A stretch of DNA of 25,592 bases, from positions 1 to 25,592 of the forward strand of contig DASYCK010000190.1 of assembly GCA_036500205.1 (NCBI GenBank), read 5' to 3'. Shown here piece by piece: positions 16,445 to 25,592 of the stretch. The notes below the pieces were generated by a model. It was not told the DNA's origin. It did not search any database and saw only the letters and a list, made by a program, of their open reading frames with translations. The position numbers were made by a program, and so were the translations under genes. The number at the start of each line of letters is the position of its first letter. The first letter of the stretch is position 1. The stretch comes from DASYCK01 sp036500205 (GTDB lineage: Bacteria; Myxococcota_A; Polyangia; Fen-1088).

Positions 16445-17827
16445 ATGCAACTCACGATTGAAGACATCTCACCTGTCGAAAAACGCGTTGATTTCGAGAT
16501 CCCTTGGAGCGACGTCGCCCCCAAGCTGGAGAAGGCCTACAACGACCTGCGTCGGGAGGTCCGCCTGAAGGGGTTCCGCCCCGGGAAGGTTCCGCGGCAC
16601 GTCGTCGAGAAGCTCTACCGGCAAAAGGTCGAGCACGACGTCGCTCAGGAGCTGGTCGAAGCGACCATCGGCCGTGCCATCGAGGAGAAGCAGATCCAGC
16701 CGGTGGCGCCGCTCGAGGTCGACAAGATCGAGATCAAGGCCGGAGAGCCGTTCAAGTTCACAGCCAAGGTCGAGATTCGCTCCCAGGTCAACCCCAAGGA
16801 CTACTCCGGGGTCGAGCTGAAGCGGCGGCCGACCAAGCTCGACGAGGAGCAGGTGACGTCCTCGATCGAGGGGTATCGCAAGCGGCTCACCGAGTACAAG
16901 CCGGTCGAGGGGCGCACCGAGGCGCTGCCGACGGACCTGTTGATGGTCGAGGTGCACGGCAAGGTGGGCGACCACAAGATCAAGCGCAACAACGTCGGCG
17001 TCGACCTGGAAGACAAGACCGGTGGACCGCTGCCTGGGCTGGCCGAGCGCCTGCAAGGGGTGTCGCTGACCGCGACCGATCTCGAGGTGAAGTACAAGCT
17101 GCCGGACGACCTGCCCCAGAAGGAGCTGGCCGGGCAGCACGTCAACCTGCGCGTGACCGTCAAGGACGCCCGCGAGAAGAAGCAGCGGGAGCTGGACGAC
17201 GAGTTCGCCAAGGACACCGGCGAGGCCGAGACGCTGGAGGGCTTGAAGGACAAGATTCGCGAGCGGCTCAAAGAGAGCGACGGCAAGCGGGTCGACGCCG
17301 AGCTCCGCTCGCAGCTGGTCAAGGCGATCGTGGCGCGCAATGAGTTCCCCATCGCGCCGGCGCTGGTCGACCGTCACGCGGGCGCCATCGTGAACCGCGC
17401 CCTGCAACAGCTGATGATGGCGGGCATCGACGTTCAGGCAGGCCTGGAAGCGGGCGCCATCGACGTCGCCAAGATGAAGCAGGAGTTCAAGACGGAGGCA
17501 GAGGCGGAGGCGCGCGGATCGATCCTGCTGCAAGCGATCGCCGAGCGCGAGGGGATCACCGCCAGTGACGCCGACCTGCAGAAGCGCATCGCCGAGATCG
17601 CGGCCTCGCGGCAGGAGAACGCCAAGAAGCTGCGCGCCGACATGGAGCGCGAGGGGCAACTGGCGGGGCTGCGCCAGCAGCTGCTCGAACAGAAGACGCT
17701 TGATATGCTGATCTCGCAGGCTAAGATCACCGACGAGGATCCCGAACGCTTGATCCTCACACCTGCCGAGGCCGCCAACGAGGGTACGTCCATCGAAGGC
17801 GAGTCCAAGAAAAAGAGGAACCGATGA
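16445..17827 (+). CDS. tig: Trigger factor, ribosome-associated chaperone and prolyl isomerase
   Basis: Binds the ribosome at the exit tunnel and shields nascent chains. It has 460 residues against about 430 in E. coli. The N-terminal ribosome-binding domain has the signature GFRPGKVPRHVV (residues about 45-56). The FKBP-like PPIase domain follows (about 155-250), where LMVEVHGKVGDHKIKR is a poor match to catalytic FKBP residues, so isomerase activity may be weak. The long helical C-terminal chaperone domain (about 260-440) is Lys/Glu-rich and ends with a short charged tail. The ATG at 16445 begins with the canonical MQLTIEDISPVEKR. The last bases overlap the clpP start as ATGA, so the tig-clpP message is translationally coupled. 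It is divergent from the zinc-ribbon gene across 131 nt, where I could not identify a convincing promoter. Confidence 0.97.
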   Translation: MQLTIEDISPVEKRVDFEIPWSDVAPKLEKAYNDLRREVRLKGFRPGKVPRHVVEKLYRQKVEHDVAQELVEATIGRAIEEKQIQPVAPLEVDKIEIKAGEPFKFTAKVEIRSQVNPKDYSGVELKRRPTKLDEEQVTSSIEGYRKRLTEYKPVEGRTEALPTDLLMVEVHGKVGDHKIKRNNVGVDLEDKTGGPLPGLAERLQGVSLTATDLEVKYKLPDDLPQKELAGQHVNLRVTVKDAREKKQRELDDEFAKDTGEAETLEGLKDKIRERLKESDGKRVDAELRSQLVKAIVARNEFPIAPALVDRHAGAIVNRALQQLMMAGIDVQAGLEAGAIDVAKMKQEFKTEAEAEARGSILLQAIAEREGITASDADLQKRIAEIAASRQENAKKLRADMEREGQLAGLRQQLLEQKTLDMLISQAKITDEDPERLILTPAEAANEGTSIEGESKKKRNR

Positions 17828-18483
17828 ACGATTCCCGCCGCAACTCTTCCGACATCGACGCGCTCTCGTCGCCGATCCGAAACTTCATAATCCCCACCGT
17901 CATCGAGCAGACCCACCGGGGCGAGCGCGGGTGGGACATCTTCTCGCGGCTGCTGAAGGACCGGATCATCTTCCTCGGCACGGCGGTCGACGATCAGGTG
18001 GCGAACATCATCATCGCCCAGCTGTTGTTCCTGGAGAGCGAAGACCCCGACAAGGACATCATGCTTTACATCAACTCGCCCGGCGGGTTGGTGACGGCCG
18101 GCATGGCCATCTACGACACCATGCAGTACGTGCGGCCCGCGGTGGCCACCTATTGCATGGGGCAGGCTGCCTCGATGGGGGCGTTCCTGCTGGCCGCCGG
18201 CGCCAAGGGGAAGCGGTTCTCGCTGCCGCACGCCCGCATCCTGATTCACCAGCCGCTCGGTGGATTCCAGGGTCAGGCGACCGACATCGACATCCACGCC
18301 AAGGAAATCCTGCGCACGCGCGACAAGCTGAACGACCTGCTGGTCAAGCACACCGGCCAGCCGATCGAGCGCATCCGGAACGACACCGAGCGGGACTATT
18401 TCATGAGCGCGATGGAGGCCAAGGAATACGGCCTGATCGACGACGTGCTCATCCAGAAGCCGGCCGTCGCCCCGGGCAAGTAG
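17824..18483 (+). CDS. clpP: ATP-dependent Clp protease proteolytic subunit
   Basis: Serine peptidase subunit that forms the double-heptamer barrel loaded by ClpX; cytosolic, 219 residues. The catalytic triad is in place: Ser117 in GQAASMGAF, His142 in HARILIHQP and Asp191 in NDTERDYFMS. The spacing between the three is identical to E. coli ClpP. The YINSPGG oxyanion loop and GFQGQATDI handle segment are also present. The N-terminus (about 20 residues before IPTVIEQTHRGER) probably includes a propeptide. It starts within the tig stop codon and is followed 62 nt later by clpX, the usual tig-clpP-clpX order. Confidence 0.98.
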   Translation: MNDSRRNSSDIDALSSPIRNFIIPTVIEQTHRGERGWDIFSRLLKDRIIFLGTAVDDQVANIIIAQLLFLESEDPDKDIMLYINSPGGLVTAGMAIYDTMQYVRPAVATYCMGQAASMGAFLLAAGAKGKRFSLPHARILIHQPLGGFQGQATDIDIHAKEILRTRDKLNDLLVKHTGQPIERIRNDTERDYFMSAMEAKEYGLIDDVLIQKPAVAPGK

Positions 18484-18545
18484 CCGCCGGCGACGGTAGA
18501 TAGTTCGGGCGTGCCCCGGTCGACCGCGCGTGTTACATTTTTGAC

Positions 18546-19823
<1,278 letters not shown>

Positions 19824-19858
19824 GCGGGGGAGACCCGCGTTCAAGGAGGGAGCAGACC

Positions 19859-20203
19859 ATGCGCAAGTGGATCTTGTGGATTCCTGTCTTGATGGTCGGG
19901 TCGATGATCTACTGGACGATCGCGCTCAACTTCGGGGGGTTGTCGCTGCTGGCGCTTTCCACGTACGCGGTGCCTGCCTCGGCGATGGACGACCTGAACG
20001 ATCTGCGCGACAGCTACCAGCCCATCACGGTGAACCTGACGGGCGCGGACGAGACGGCGAAGGCCGAAGCGGATTCGGAGGACGAGGCGGTCGACGTCGA
20101 TGTCGTCTCGGATCACGATCGCGACACCGCCCGCTCCGACCAGCGCGGCGCCGGCGACCGCAACGGCCGCGGCGACACGGGCCCGGGCGAGACGGCGTAC
20201 TAA
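19859..20203 (+). CDS. Small exported or membrane-anchored acidic protein, unknown function
   Basis: The ATG at 19859 is preceded by CAAGGAGGGAGC, an excellent ribosome binding site, which supports this 114-aa frame. MRKW is followed by a hydrophobic region of about 36 residues that ends in VPASA-MDD. This suits either a long signal peptide cleaved after Ala or one to two membrane segments. The rest is hydrophilic, rich in Asp, Glu, Arg and Gly, and probably disordered. No family is recognised. It begins 35 nt after clpX and may ride on its message. Its TAA (20201-20203) is immediately followed by palindromic repeat copy 2. Confidence 0.78.
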   Translation: MRKWILWIPVLMVGSMIYWTIALNFGGLSLLALSTYAVPASAMDDLNDLRDSYQPITVNLTGADETAKAEADSEDEAVDVDVVSDHDRDTARSDQRGAGDRNGRGDTGPGETAY

Positions 20204-20242
20204 AACCGCAGGGGGACGTTGCCCCCCTACGAGCCCCCCCCG
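20201..20242 (+). repeat. Dispersed palindromic repeat, copy 2
   Basis: It starts at the TAA stop of the preceding gene: TAAAACCGCAGGGGGACG, then TTGCCCCCCTACGAGCCCCCC. The stem AGGGGG/CCCCCT closes a 7-nt loop. It matches copy 1 (8311-8352, minus strand) in CGCAGGGGG and CCCCCTACGAG, with changes mainly in the loop. That pattern of a conserved stem and variable loop is what a functional RNA hairpin would show. Confidence 0.8.
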
Positions 20243-20337
20243 GACAGATTCGGATCCGGACCTGTCAGGCGGGGCGGGGTTGCTTGGGAGAGGCCGGCGG
20301 CCGTAGGCCGGCGGGTGAGGGTGCGGGCGACCTTGCC
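20243..20337. other. Short intergenic stretch between convergent genes
   Basis: It contains an imperfect palindrome with outer GACAG/CTGTC arms around CGGATCCG (about 20243-20266), and an inverted GCCGGC pair separated by 8 nt near 20295-20314. No gene or T-tract was seen. It could hold transcription stops for the genes on either side. Confidence 0.4.
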
Positions 20338-21426
20338 TCAGCGGACTTCGATCGTGAACACGGTTAGTGGGAAGGAACGGGTGGGGCCTGTGAAGTGAAG
20401 GAATAGGTCTTGGGGACCGGCGAGATCGTCGGCGGACAGCGTGGTGGACGACTGCTTCGCCGCGGTCGTCGCGGGCAAGGTCAGCGTTCCCAGGCTTCGT
20501 CCCTGGGGGAGGGAAATCTCCAGGTGCGCGCCGGGTTGCTTCGCTGCGTACGTCGCCACGAAGGTCCGGTGGGCGGTGGGGGTCGGTCCGAAATCGACCG
20601 CGTGGTAGAAGGCCGCGTTTCCCGCCTGCCGCGCCACCAGCGCCTGGGTCTCGTCGGACGAGGCGCCCTGAAGCCGGTCGGCGTTTCCGGCCTCGATGAC
20701 GGTTCGCAGGTAAGTGGTCAGCGGGAAGTCCCACTGCTTTCCGCTCGGATCCCGGCAATGGACCGCCGCGCACCGCTTGGTGCCGTCCCCCAGCCGGGTG
20801 CAGCTCATGGTGCAGACGTCCTCGCACTTGCCGGCGTCGGTGAACGAGAACAGCCCGTTGCAGCTCGCGGGCTCGGCCGCGCAGAAGCGCTTCACCTGGG
20901 GGCCCTTGCGTTCGTCGCTACCGTGGCAGACGTAACCCTTCTGGGCGAAGACGTCGCCGAAAAATACCCCCTCCTGATGAGGGAACGCCCGGTCGCTCTC
21001 CCCGGGGCGAAGAGCGGGGCTCATCCGGGCCGCGGCGCTGAGCAGGCTGAGCTGGACATGCTTGCCGGTTCGGTTCGTCAACGCCAGCAGACAGGCGGAG
21101 ACCTTCTGCTTGCAGGCGTCGTCGCACGTCCCCTCCAGCCACTCCGGCGCCAGACCCAGAAATCCCGAGAACCGCAGCGGTTCGGTCGCCTTGGGATCAC
21201 TCAAGGACTGGTCCGGGCGCAGGGCGCAGGCGGCCACGTACTTCCACATCATGGCCTGCGTGGCATCGAGGCCGCGGCCGGTCTTCTCCTTGCCTGCCTG
21301 GAGGCCATTCTCGAGGGTGTGCCCCACCCCGGAAGGCGCGGTGGTCGCCGCCCCGGAAAGCCAGGTCACGCAACCGACGACGAGAAGGGGGAGGGGCGAT
21401 GGACGGGGTTCGAGCAGCGCTTTCAC
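20338..21426 (-). CDS. Cysteine-rich lipoprotein with C-terminal CBM6-like domain
   Basis: A 362-residue exported protein. The short N-terminal hydrophobic segment ends in LVVGC, a lipobox placing the lipidated cysteine at residue 19, so it is probably anchored in the outer membrane. The middle part (about 60-250) contains CALRPDQ, FLGLAPEW, a CDDAC pair, VSACLLALTN and a dense set of Cys near 165-225 (CAAEPASC, CEDVCTMSC, CAAVHC) that suits disulfides in the periplasm or outside the cell. I recall a similar layout in uncharacterised secreted proteins of Myxococcota. The last 110 residues (VDFGPTPTAHRTFVATYA, LGTLTLPATT, QDLFLHFTG) resemble a CBM6/CBM35 carbohydrate-binding beta sandwich. The GTG start has no clear ribosome binding site. 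It is divergent from lon across 113 nt. No catalytic residues are identifiable. Confidence 0.82.
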   Translation of the reverse strand: MKALLEPRPSPLPLLVVGCVTWLSGAATTAPSGVGHTLENGLQAGKEKTGRGLDATQAMMWKYVAACALRPDQSLSDPKATEPLRFSGFLGLAPEWLEGTCDDACKQKVSACLLALTNRTGKHVQLSLLSAAARMSPALRPGESDRAFPHQEGVFFGDVFAQKGYVCHGSDERKGPQVKRFCAAEPASCNGLFSFTDAGKCEDVCTMSCTRLGDGTKRCAAVHCRDPSGKQWDFPLTTYLRTVIEAGNADRLQGASSDETQALVARQAGNAAFYHAVDFGPTPTAHRTFVATYAAKQPGAHLEISLPQGRSLGTLTLPATTAAKQSSTTLSADDLAGPQDLFLHFTGPTRSFPLTVFTIEVR

Positions 21427-21539
21427 GACGGCAGGGGCACAGCATACAGGCGGGCCGTGGCGTGGCGCGAGGGGGCGGCGCCAGCGGCCGGAAAAGTCGA
21501 TTTTTGGCCTGCGACGAGGGCCGTTGCTACGATCCTGGA

Positions 21540-24116
<2,577 letters not shown>

Positions 24117-24126
24117 TCCGCCGGCG

Positions 24127-24705
24127 CTATTTGTCGCTGGCGGCTGACTTCGGCGGGTCGCCGTGCGCCGGCGTGGCCACGTTGCGCAGCCAGCCGGTCA
24201 GCCGCTCCCGATAGCCGGAGCCCCAGCCGCGGTTGATGTGCCGGACGATGCCGCTGGCGTCGATGATGAACGTGGTGGGGAGGCGGTTCGCCCCCCAGCG
24301 CCGCGCCGCGATCCCGTCGGGATCGAGCGCGATCAGGGCGTGTGGGGGCAACGGCGCCGTGGCGGCCCATCTCTCGACGACGTCGGCAGGCTCGGCGAGA
24401 TCGACCAGCACGAGCTGTACGTCCACCCCTGCCTCGCGCGCGGCGGCGTTCAGATCGACGAGGGCGTTTCGGCAGGGGACACACCAGGTGGCGAAGAAAT
24501 CGACGACGAGCGGCTTCCCGGCGACGCGCGCGTCGGTGATGAGGTTGCCGTCGCGCGTCTCCAGCTCCAGCGCGGGCCTTGGCTCGCCGAGGTGGGGGGG
24601 GCCGCTCCCCTCGGCGGCGCCGGGCGAGGCCAAGGCGGCCCGCGCCGCCCCGAAAAAGATGAGCGCCCCCAGCGCATGTGAGGAAGTTCTGCGCGTCGAG
24701 ATCAT
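24127..24705 (-). CDS. TlpA/ResA-like thiol-disulfide oxidoreductase
   Basis: An exported thioredoxin-fold protein of 192 residues. A Sec-type signal peptide (basic MISTRR, then a hydrophobic stretch to ARAALA-SPG) indicates action in the periplasm. The redox motif is WCVPC in VDFFATWCVPCRNAL, and the cis-Pro region is RLPTTFIID, both typical of TlpA/ResA/CcmG-like proteins. Members reduce or maintain apo-cytochrome c or other periplasmic thiols. No cytochrome maturation genes are adjacent, so the partner is unknown. The ATG at 24705 is supported by the signal peptide beginning there. The tail after about residue 175 is polar. It is transcribed in the same direction as tRNA-Ser(TGA), which lies just upstream, and could be read from that transcript. 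Confidence 0.93.
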   Translation of the reverse strand: MISTRRTSSHALGALIFFGAARAALASPGAAEGSGPPHLGEPRPALELETRDGNLITDARVAGKPLVVDFFATWCVPCRNALVDLNAAAREAGVDVQLVLVDLAEPADVVERWAATAPLPPHALIALDPDGIAARRWGANRLPTTFIIDASGIVRHINRGWGSGYRERLTGWLRNVATPAHGDPPKSAASDK

Positions 24706-24724
24706 CGCGGATTTCTGCCTGACT

Positions 24725-24812
24725 TGGAGGAGAGGGAGGGATTCGAACCCTCGGTGCTGTTACGCACGGTGGTTTTCAAGACCACTGCCTTAAACCGCTC
24801 GGCCACCTCTCC
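24725..24812 (-). tRNA. tRNA-Ser (anticodon TGA)
   Basis: The minus strand forms a class II tRNA. The acceptor is GGAGAGG/CCTCTCC, and the anticodon stem GTGGT/ACCAC holds loop CTTGAAA (anticodon TGA). There is a long variable arm (GTGCG...CAGCAC region), and the T arm is GAGGG-TTCGAAT-CCCTC. CCA appears to be encoded (24725-24727). The discriminator at 24728 reads T rather than the usual G of serine tRNAs. Confidence 0.96.
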
Positions 24813-24859
24813 GGCCGTCCGCCGCTTTTCTAGCATAACGGAAGGGCACAGCCGACGGG

Positions 24860-24888
24860 TTGGCGTTCGGGGTCGCGCCGTGTTACGG
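24860..24888 (+). promoter_or_regulatory. Possible promoter of tRNA-Ser(GCT)
   Basis: TTGGCG (24860-24865) and TTACGG (24883-24888) are 17 bp apart and end 22 nt before the tRNA. The -10 is a poor consensus match, so this rests on position and the -35 only. Confidence 0.25.
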
Positions 24889-24910
24889 AAGGGGCGCAGA
24901 AAAATACCTG

Positions 24911-25002
24911 GAGAGATGGCCGAGTTGGCCGAAGGCGGCGGTTTGCTAAACCGTTATACGGCCCAAAAGCTGTATCGAGGGTTCGAATCCCTCTCTCTCC
25001 TC
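24911..25002 (+). tRNA. tRNA-Ser (anticodon GCT)
   Basis: A class II tRNA with acceptor GGAGAGA/TCTCTCC. The anticodon stem CGGTT/AACCG encloses TTGCTAA (anticodon GCT), with a long variable arm and T arm GAGGG-TTCGAAT-CCCTC. The discriminator at 25002 is T, as in the neighbouring tRNA-Ser(TGA). The next bases are CCC, so CCA is not encoded. It is divergent from tRNA-Ser(TGA), with 98 nt between them. Confidence 0.96.
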
Positions 25003-25026
25003 CCAAACACGACGAAGGGGGATTAG

Positions 25027-25042
25027 CTCCCCGGACGGGGAG
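25027..25042 (+). terminator. Hairpin downstream of tRNA-Ser(GCT)
   Basis: CTCCCC and GGGGAG pair in a 6-bp stem around GGAC, 24 nt after the tRNA. It is followed by purines rather than T, so it is a weak terminator candidate or a processing hairpin. Confidence 0.3.
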
Positions 25043-25072
25043 ACGGCGGGGGAGAGAAAATCGTCTCTAGTC

Positions 25073-25101
25073 TTGACGTCGCTTTCGGCACACGGCATAC
25101 G
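25073..25101 (+). promoter_or_regulatory. Sigma70-type promoter for tRNA-Arg (and probably cobT)
   Basis: TTGACG (25073-25078) and CATACG (25096-25101) are separated by 17 bp, with the tRNA beginning 35 nt further on. The -35 hexamer is the same as that of the tRNA-Gly promoter. Because cobT starts 3 nt after the tRNA, this is also the nearest upstream promoter for cobT. Confidence 0.45.
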
Positions 25102-25136
25102 TGTCGTCCTTCTTTCTTTGTTTCTCGCTTTCCGAT

Positions 25137-25210
25137 GCGGCCATAGCTCAGCTGGATAGAGCACAGGTCTACGAAACCTGGGGTCGGAAGTTCGAATCTT
25201 CCTGGCCGCA
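25137..25210 (+). tRNA. tRNA-Arg (anticodon ACG)
   Basis: A complete cloverleaf: acceptor GCGGCCA/TGGCCGC with discriminator A, D arm GCTC..GAGC, anticodon stem CAGGT/ACCTG with loop CTACGAA (anticodon ACG, read as ICG after deamination), and T arm GGAAG-TTCGAAT-CTTCC. CCA is not encoded: the next bases are CAAG. The cobT GTG starts at 25214. Confidence 0.97.
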
Positions 25211-25213
25211 CAA

Positions 25214-25592
25214 GTGACGCTCCCGTCTTCAGACAGCCCCGAGCTCGATCGGGAGGCGATGAAGCGGGCCCGAGAACATCAGGGGCAGCTGACGAAGCCT
25301 CCGGGCAGTCTGGGCCGTCTGGAAGAGCTGGCCATCTGGTACGCCGGCGTCCGCGGGCGGTTTCCCGTCGAGGTGCCGGGGCGGGGCGAGCTGTTCGTGT
25401 TCGCCGCCGACCACGGCGTCGCCGCCGAGGGGGTGAGCGCCTATCCCCCGGAGGTCACGGCGGCGATGGTGCGAAATTTCTGCACCGGCGGCGCGGCCGT
25501 GAACGTGCTGGCGCGCCAGATTGGGCTGTCGGTGACCGTGGTCGATGTCGGGGTCAAGGGCTCCGTCCCCGCCCAGAGCGCGAACCGGCCGG
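25214..25592 (+). CDS. cobT: Nicotinate-nucleotide-dimethylbenzimidazole phosphoribosyltransferase, 3'-truncated by the window edge
   Basis: Makes alpha-ribazole phosphate from nicotinate mononucleotide and 5,6-dimethylbenzimidazole for assembly of the lower loop of cobalamin; cytosolic. About 126 N-terminal residues are visible. They contain LTKPPGSLGRLE, the FVFAADHGVAAEGVSAYPPEVTAAM block and the following TGGAAVNVLAR and VVDVGV, the standard order for CobT. The GTG at 25214 gives PELDREAMKRAREHQ before the first motif, matching the family's N-terminal helix. An ATG at 25259 preceded by GGGAGG at only 2 nt is the alternative. The gene begins 3 nt after tRNA-Arg and has no room for its own promoter or a cobalamin riboswitch. 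Confidence 0.93.
   Translation, partial: MTLPSSDSPELDREAMKRAREHQGQLTKPPGSLGRLEELAIWYAGVRGRFPVEVPGRGELFVFAADHGVAAEGVSAYPPEVTAAMVRNFCTGGAAVNVLARQIGLSVTVVDVGVKGSVPAQSANRP

Noticed and set aside
21513..21535. TTGGCC and TACGAT boxes as a lon promoter
   Set aside because: The transcription start would fall at or after the lon ATG (21540), so it cannot produce the full-length message.

Overview
This is a high-GC chromosomal window from a Gram-negative bacterium, most likely a member of the Myxococcota (or a neighbouring former-deltaproteobacterial lineage). The basis is the base composition, the tig-clpP-clpX-(lon) block, long multidomain signalling proteins, secreted beta-propeller-like and cysteine-rich lipoproteins of a myxobacterial style, and scattered housekeeping genes. 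The placement is inference; no rRNA or marker comparison was possible. Nearly all of the window is ordinary core genome. Accessory material is limited to an insertion-sequence remnant, a two-copy palindromic repeat, and a few lineage-specific secreted or metal-binding-looking proteins.

Layout. 1-1021: 3' part of a secreted beta-propeller-like protein. 1052-1729: a frameshifted IS-type integrase/transposase remnant that abuts the terminator of tRNA-Gly(GCC) (1766-1837, minus). 1932-4790 (minus): mazG and a lone FecE/BtuD-type ABC ATPase overlap by ATGA, followed by pfkA. 4826-8038 (plus): phoH, a GAF/HD-GYP phosphodiesterase and ybeY, an RNA-metabolism operon in which the HD-GYP gene takes the place often held by the 7TM-HD protein PgpH. 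8039-8349: non-coding, with hairpins and repeat copy 1. 8350-8544 (minus): a 64-aa membrane protein. 8646-10049: pyruvate kinase. 10068-10451 (minus): apaG. 10530-11908: pterin carbinolamine dehydratase and a TIGR01777-type epimerase with a Gly-Glu repeat tail. 12084-14569: a REC-PAS-HK-REC hybrid kinase coupled to a MutT-type Nudix gene. 14580-16313 (minus): an unusual protein with eight zinc-ribbon-like modules and a His/Asp repeat linker. 16445-19823: tig, clpP, clpX. 19859-20203: a small secreted or membrane protein, followed directly by repeat copy 2. 20338-21426 (minus): a Cys-rich lipoprotein with a CBM6-like C-terminus. 21540-24116: lon. 24127-24705 (minus): a TlpA/ResA-like thioredoxin. 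24725-25210: tRNA-Ser(TGA), tRNA-Ser(GCT) and tRNA-Arg(ACG). 25214 to the end: the start of cobT.

How the genes fit together. Tig, ClpP, ClpX and Lon form the protein-folding and ATP-dependent proteolysis core. PhoH and YbeY belong to RNA processing, and the HD-GYP protein between them would add cyclic-dinucleotide turnover. PfkA and pyruvate kinase are the two classical control points of glycolysis but are separately transcribed. MazG and the MutT-like protein are both nucleotide-sanitation enzymes. I see no phage, CRISPR, toxin-antitoxin or biosynthetic cluster. The candidate for something undescribed is the eight-module zinc-ribbon protein at 14580-16313.
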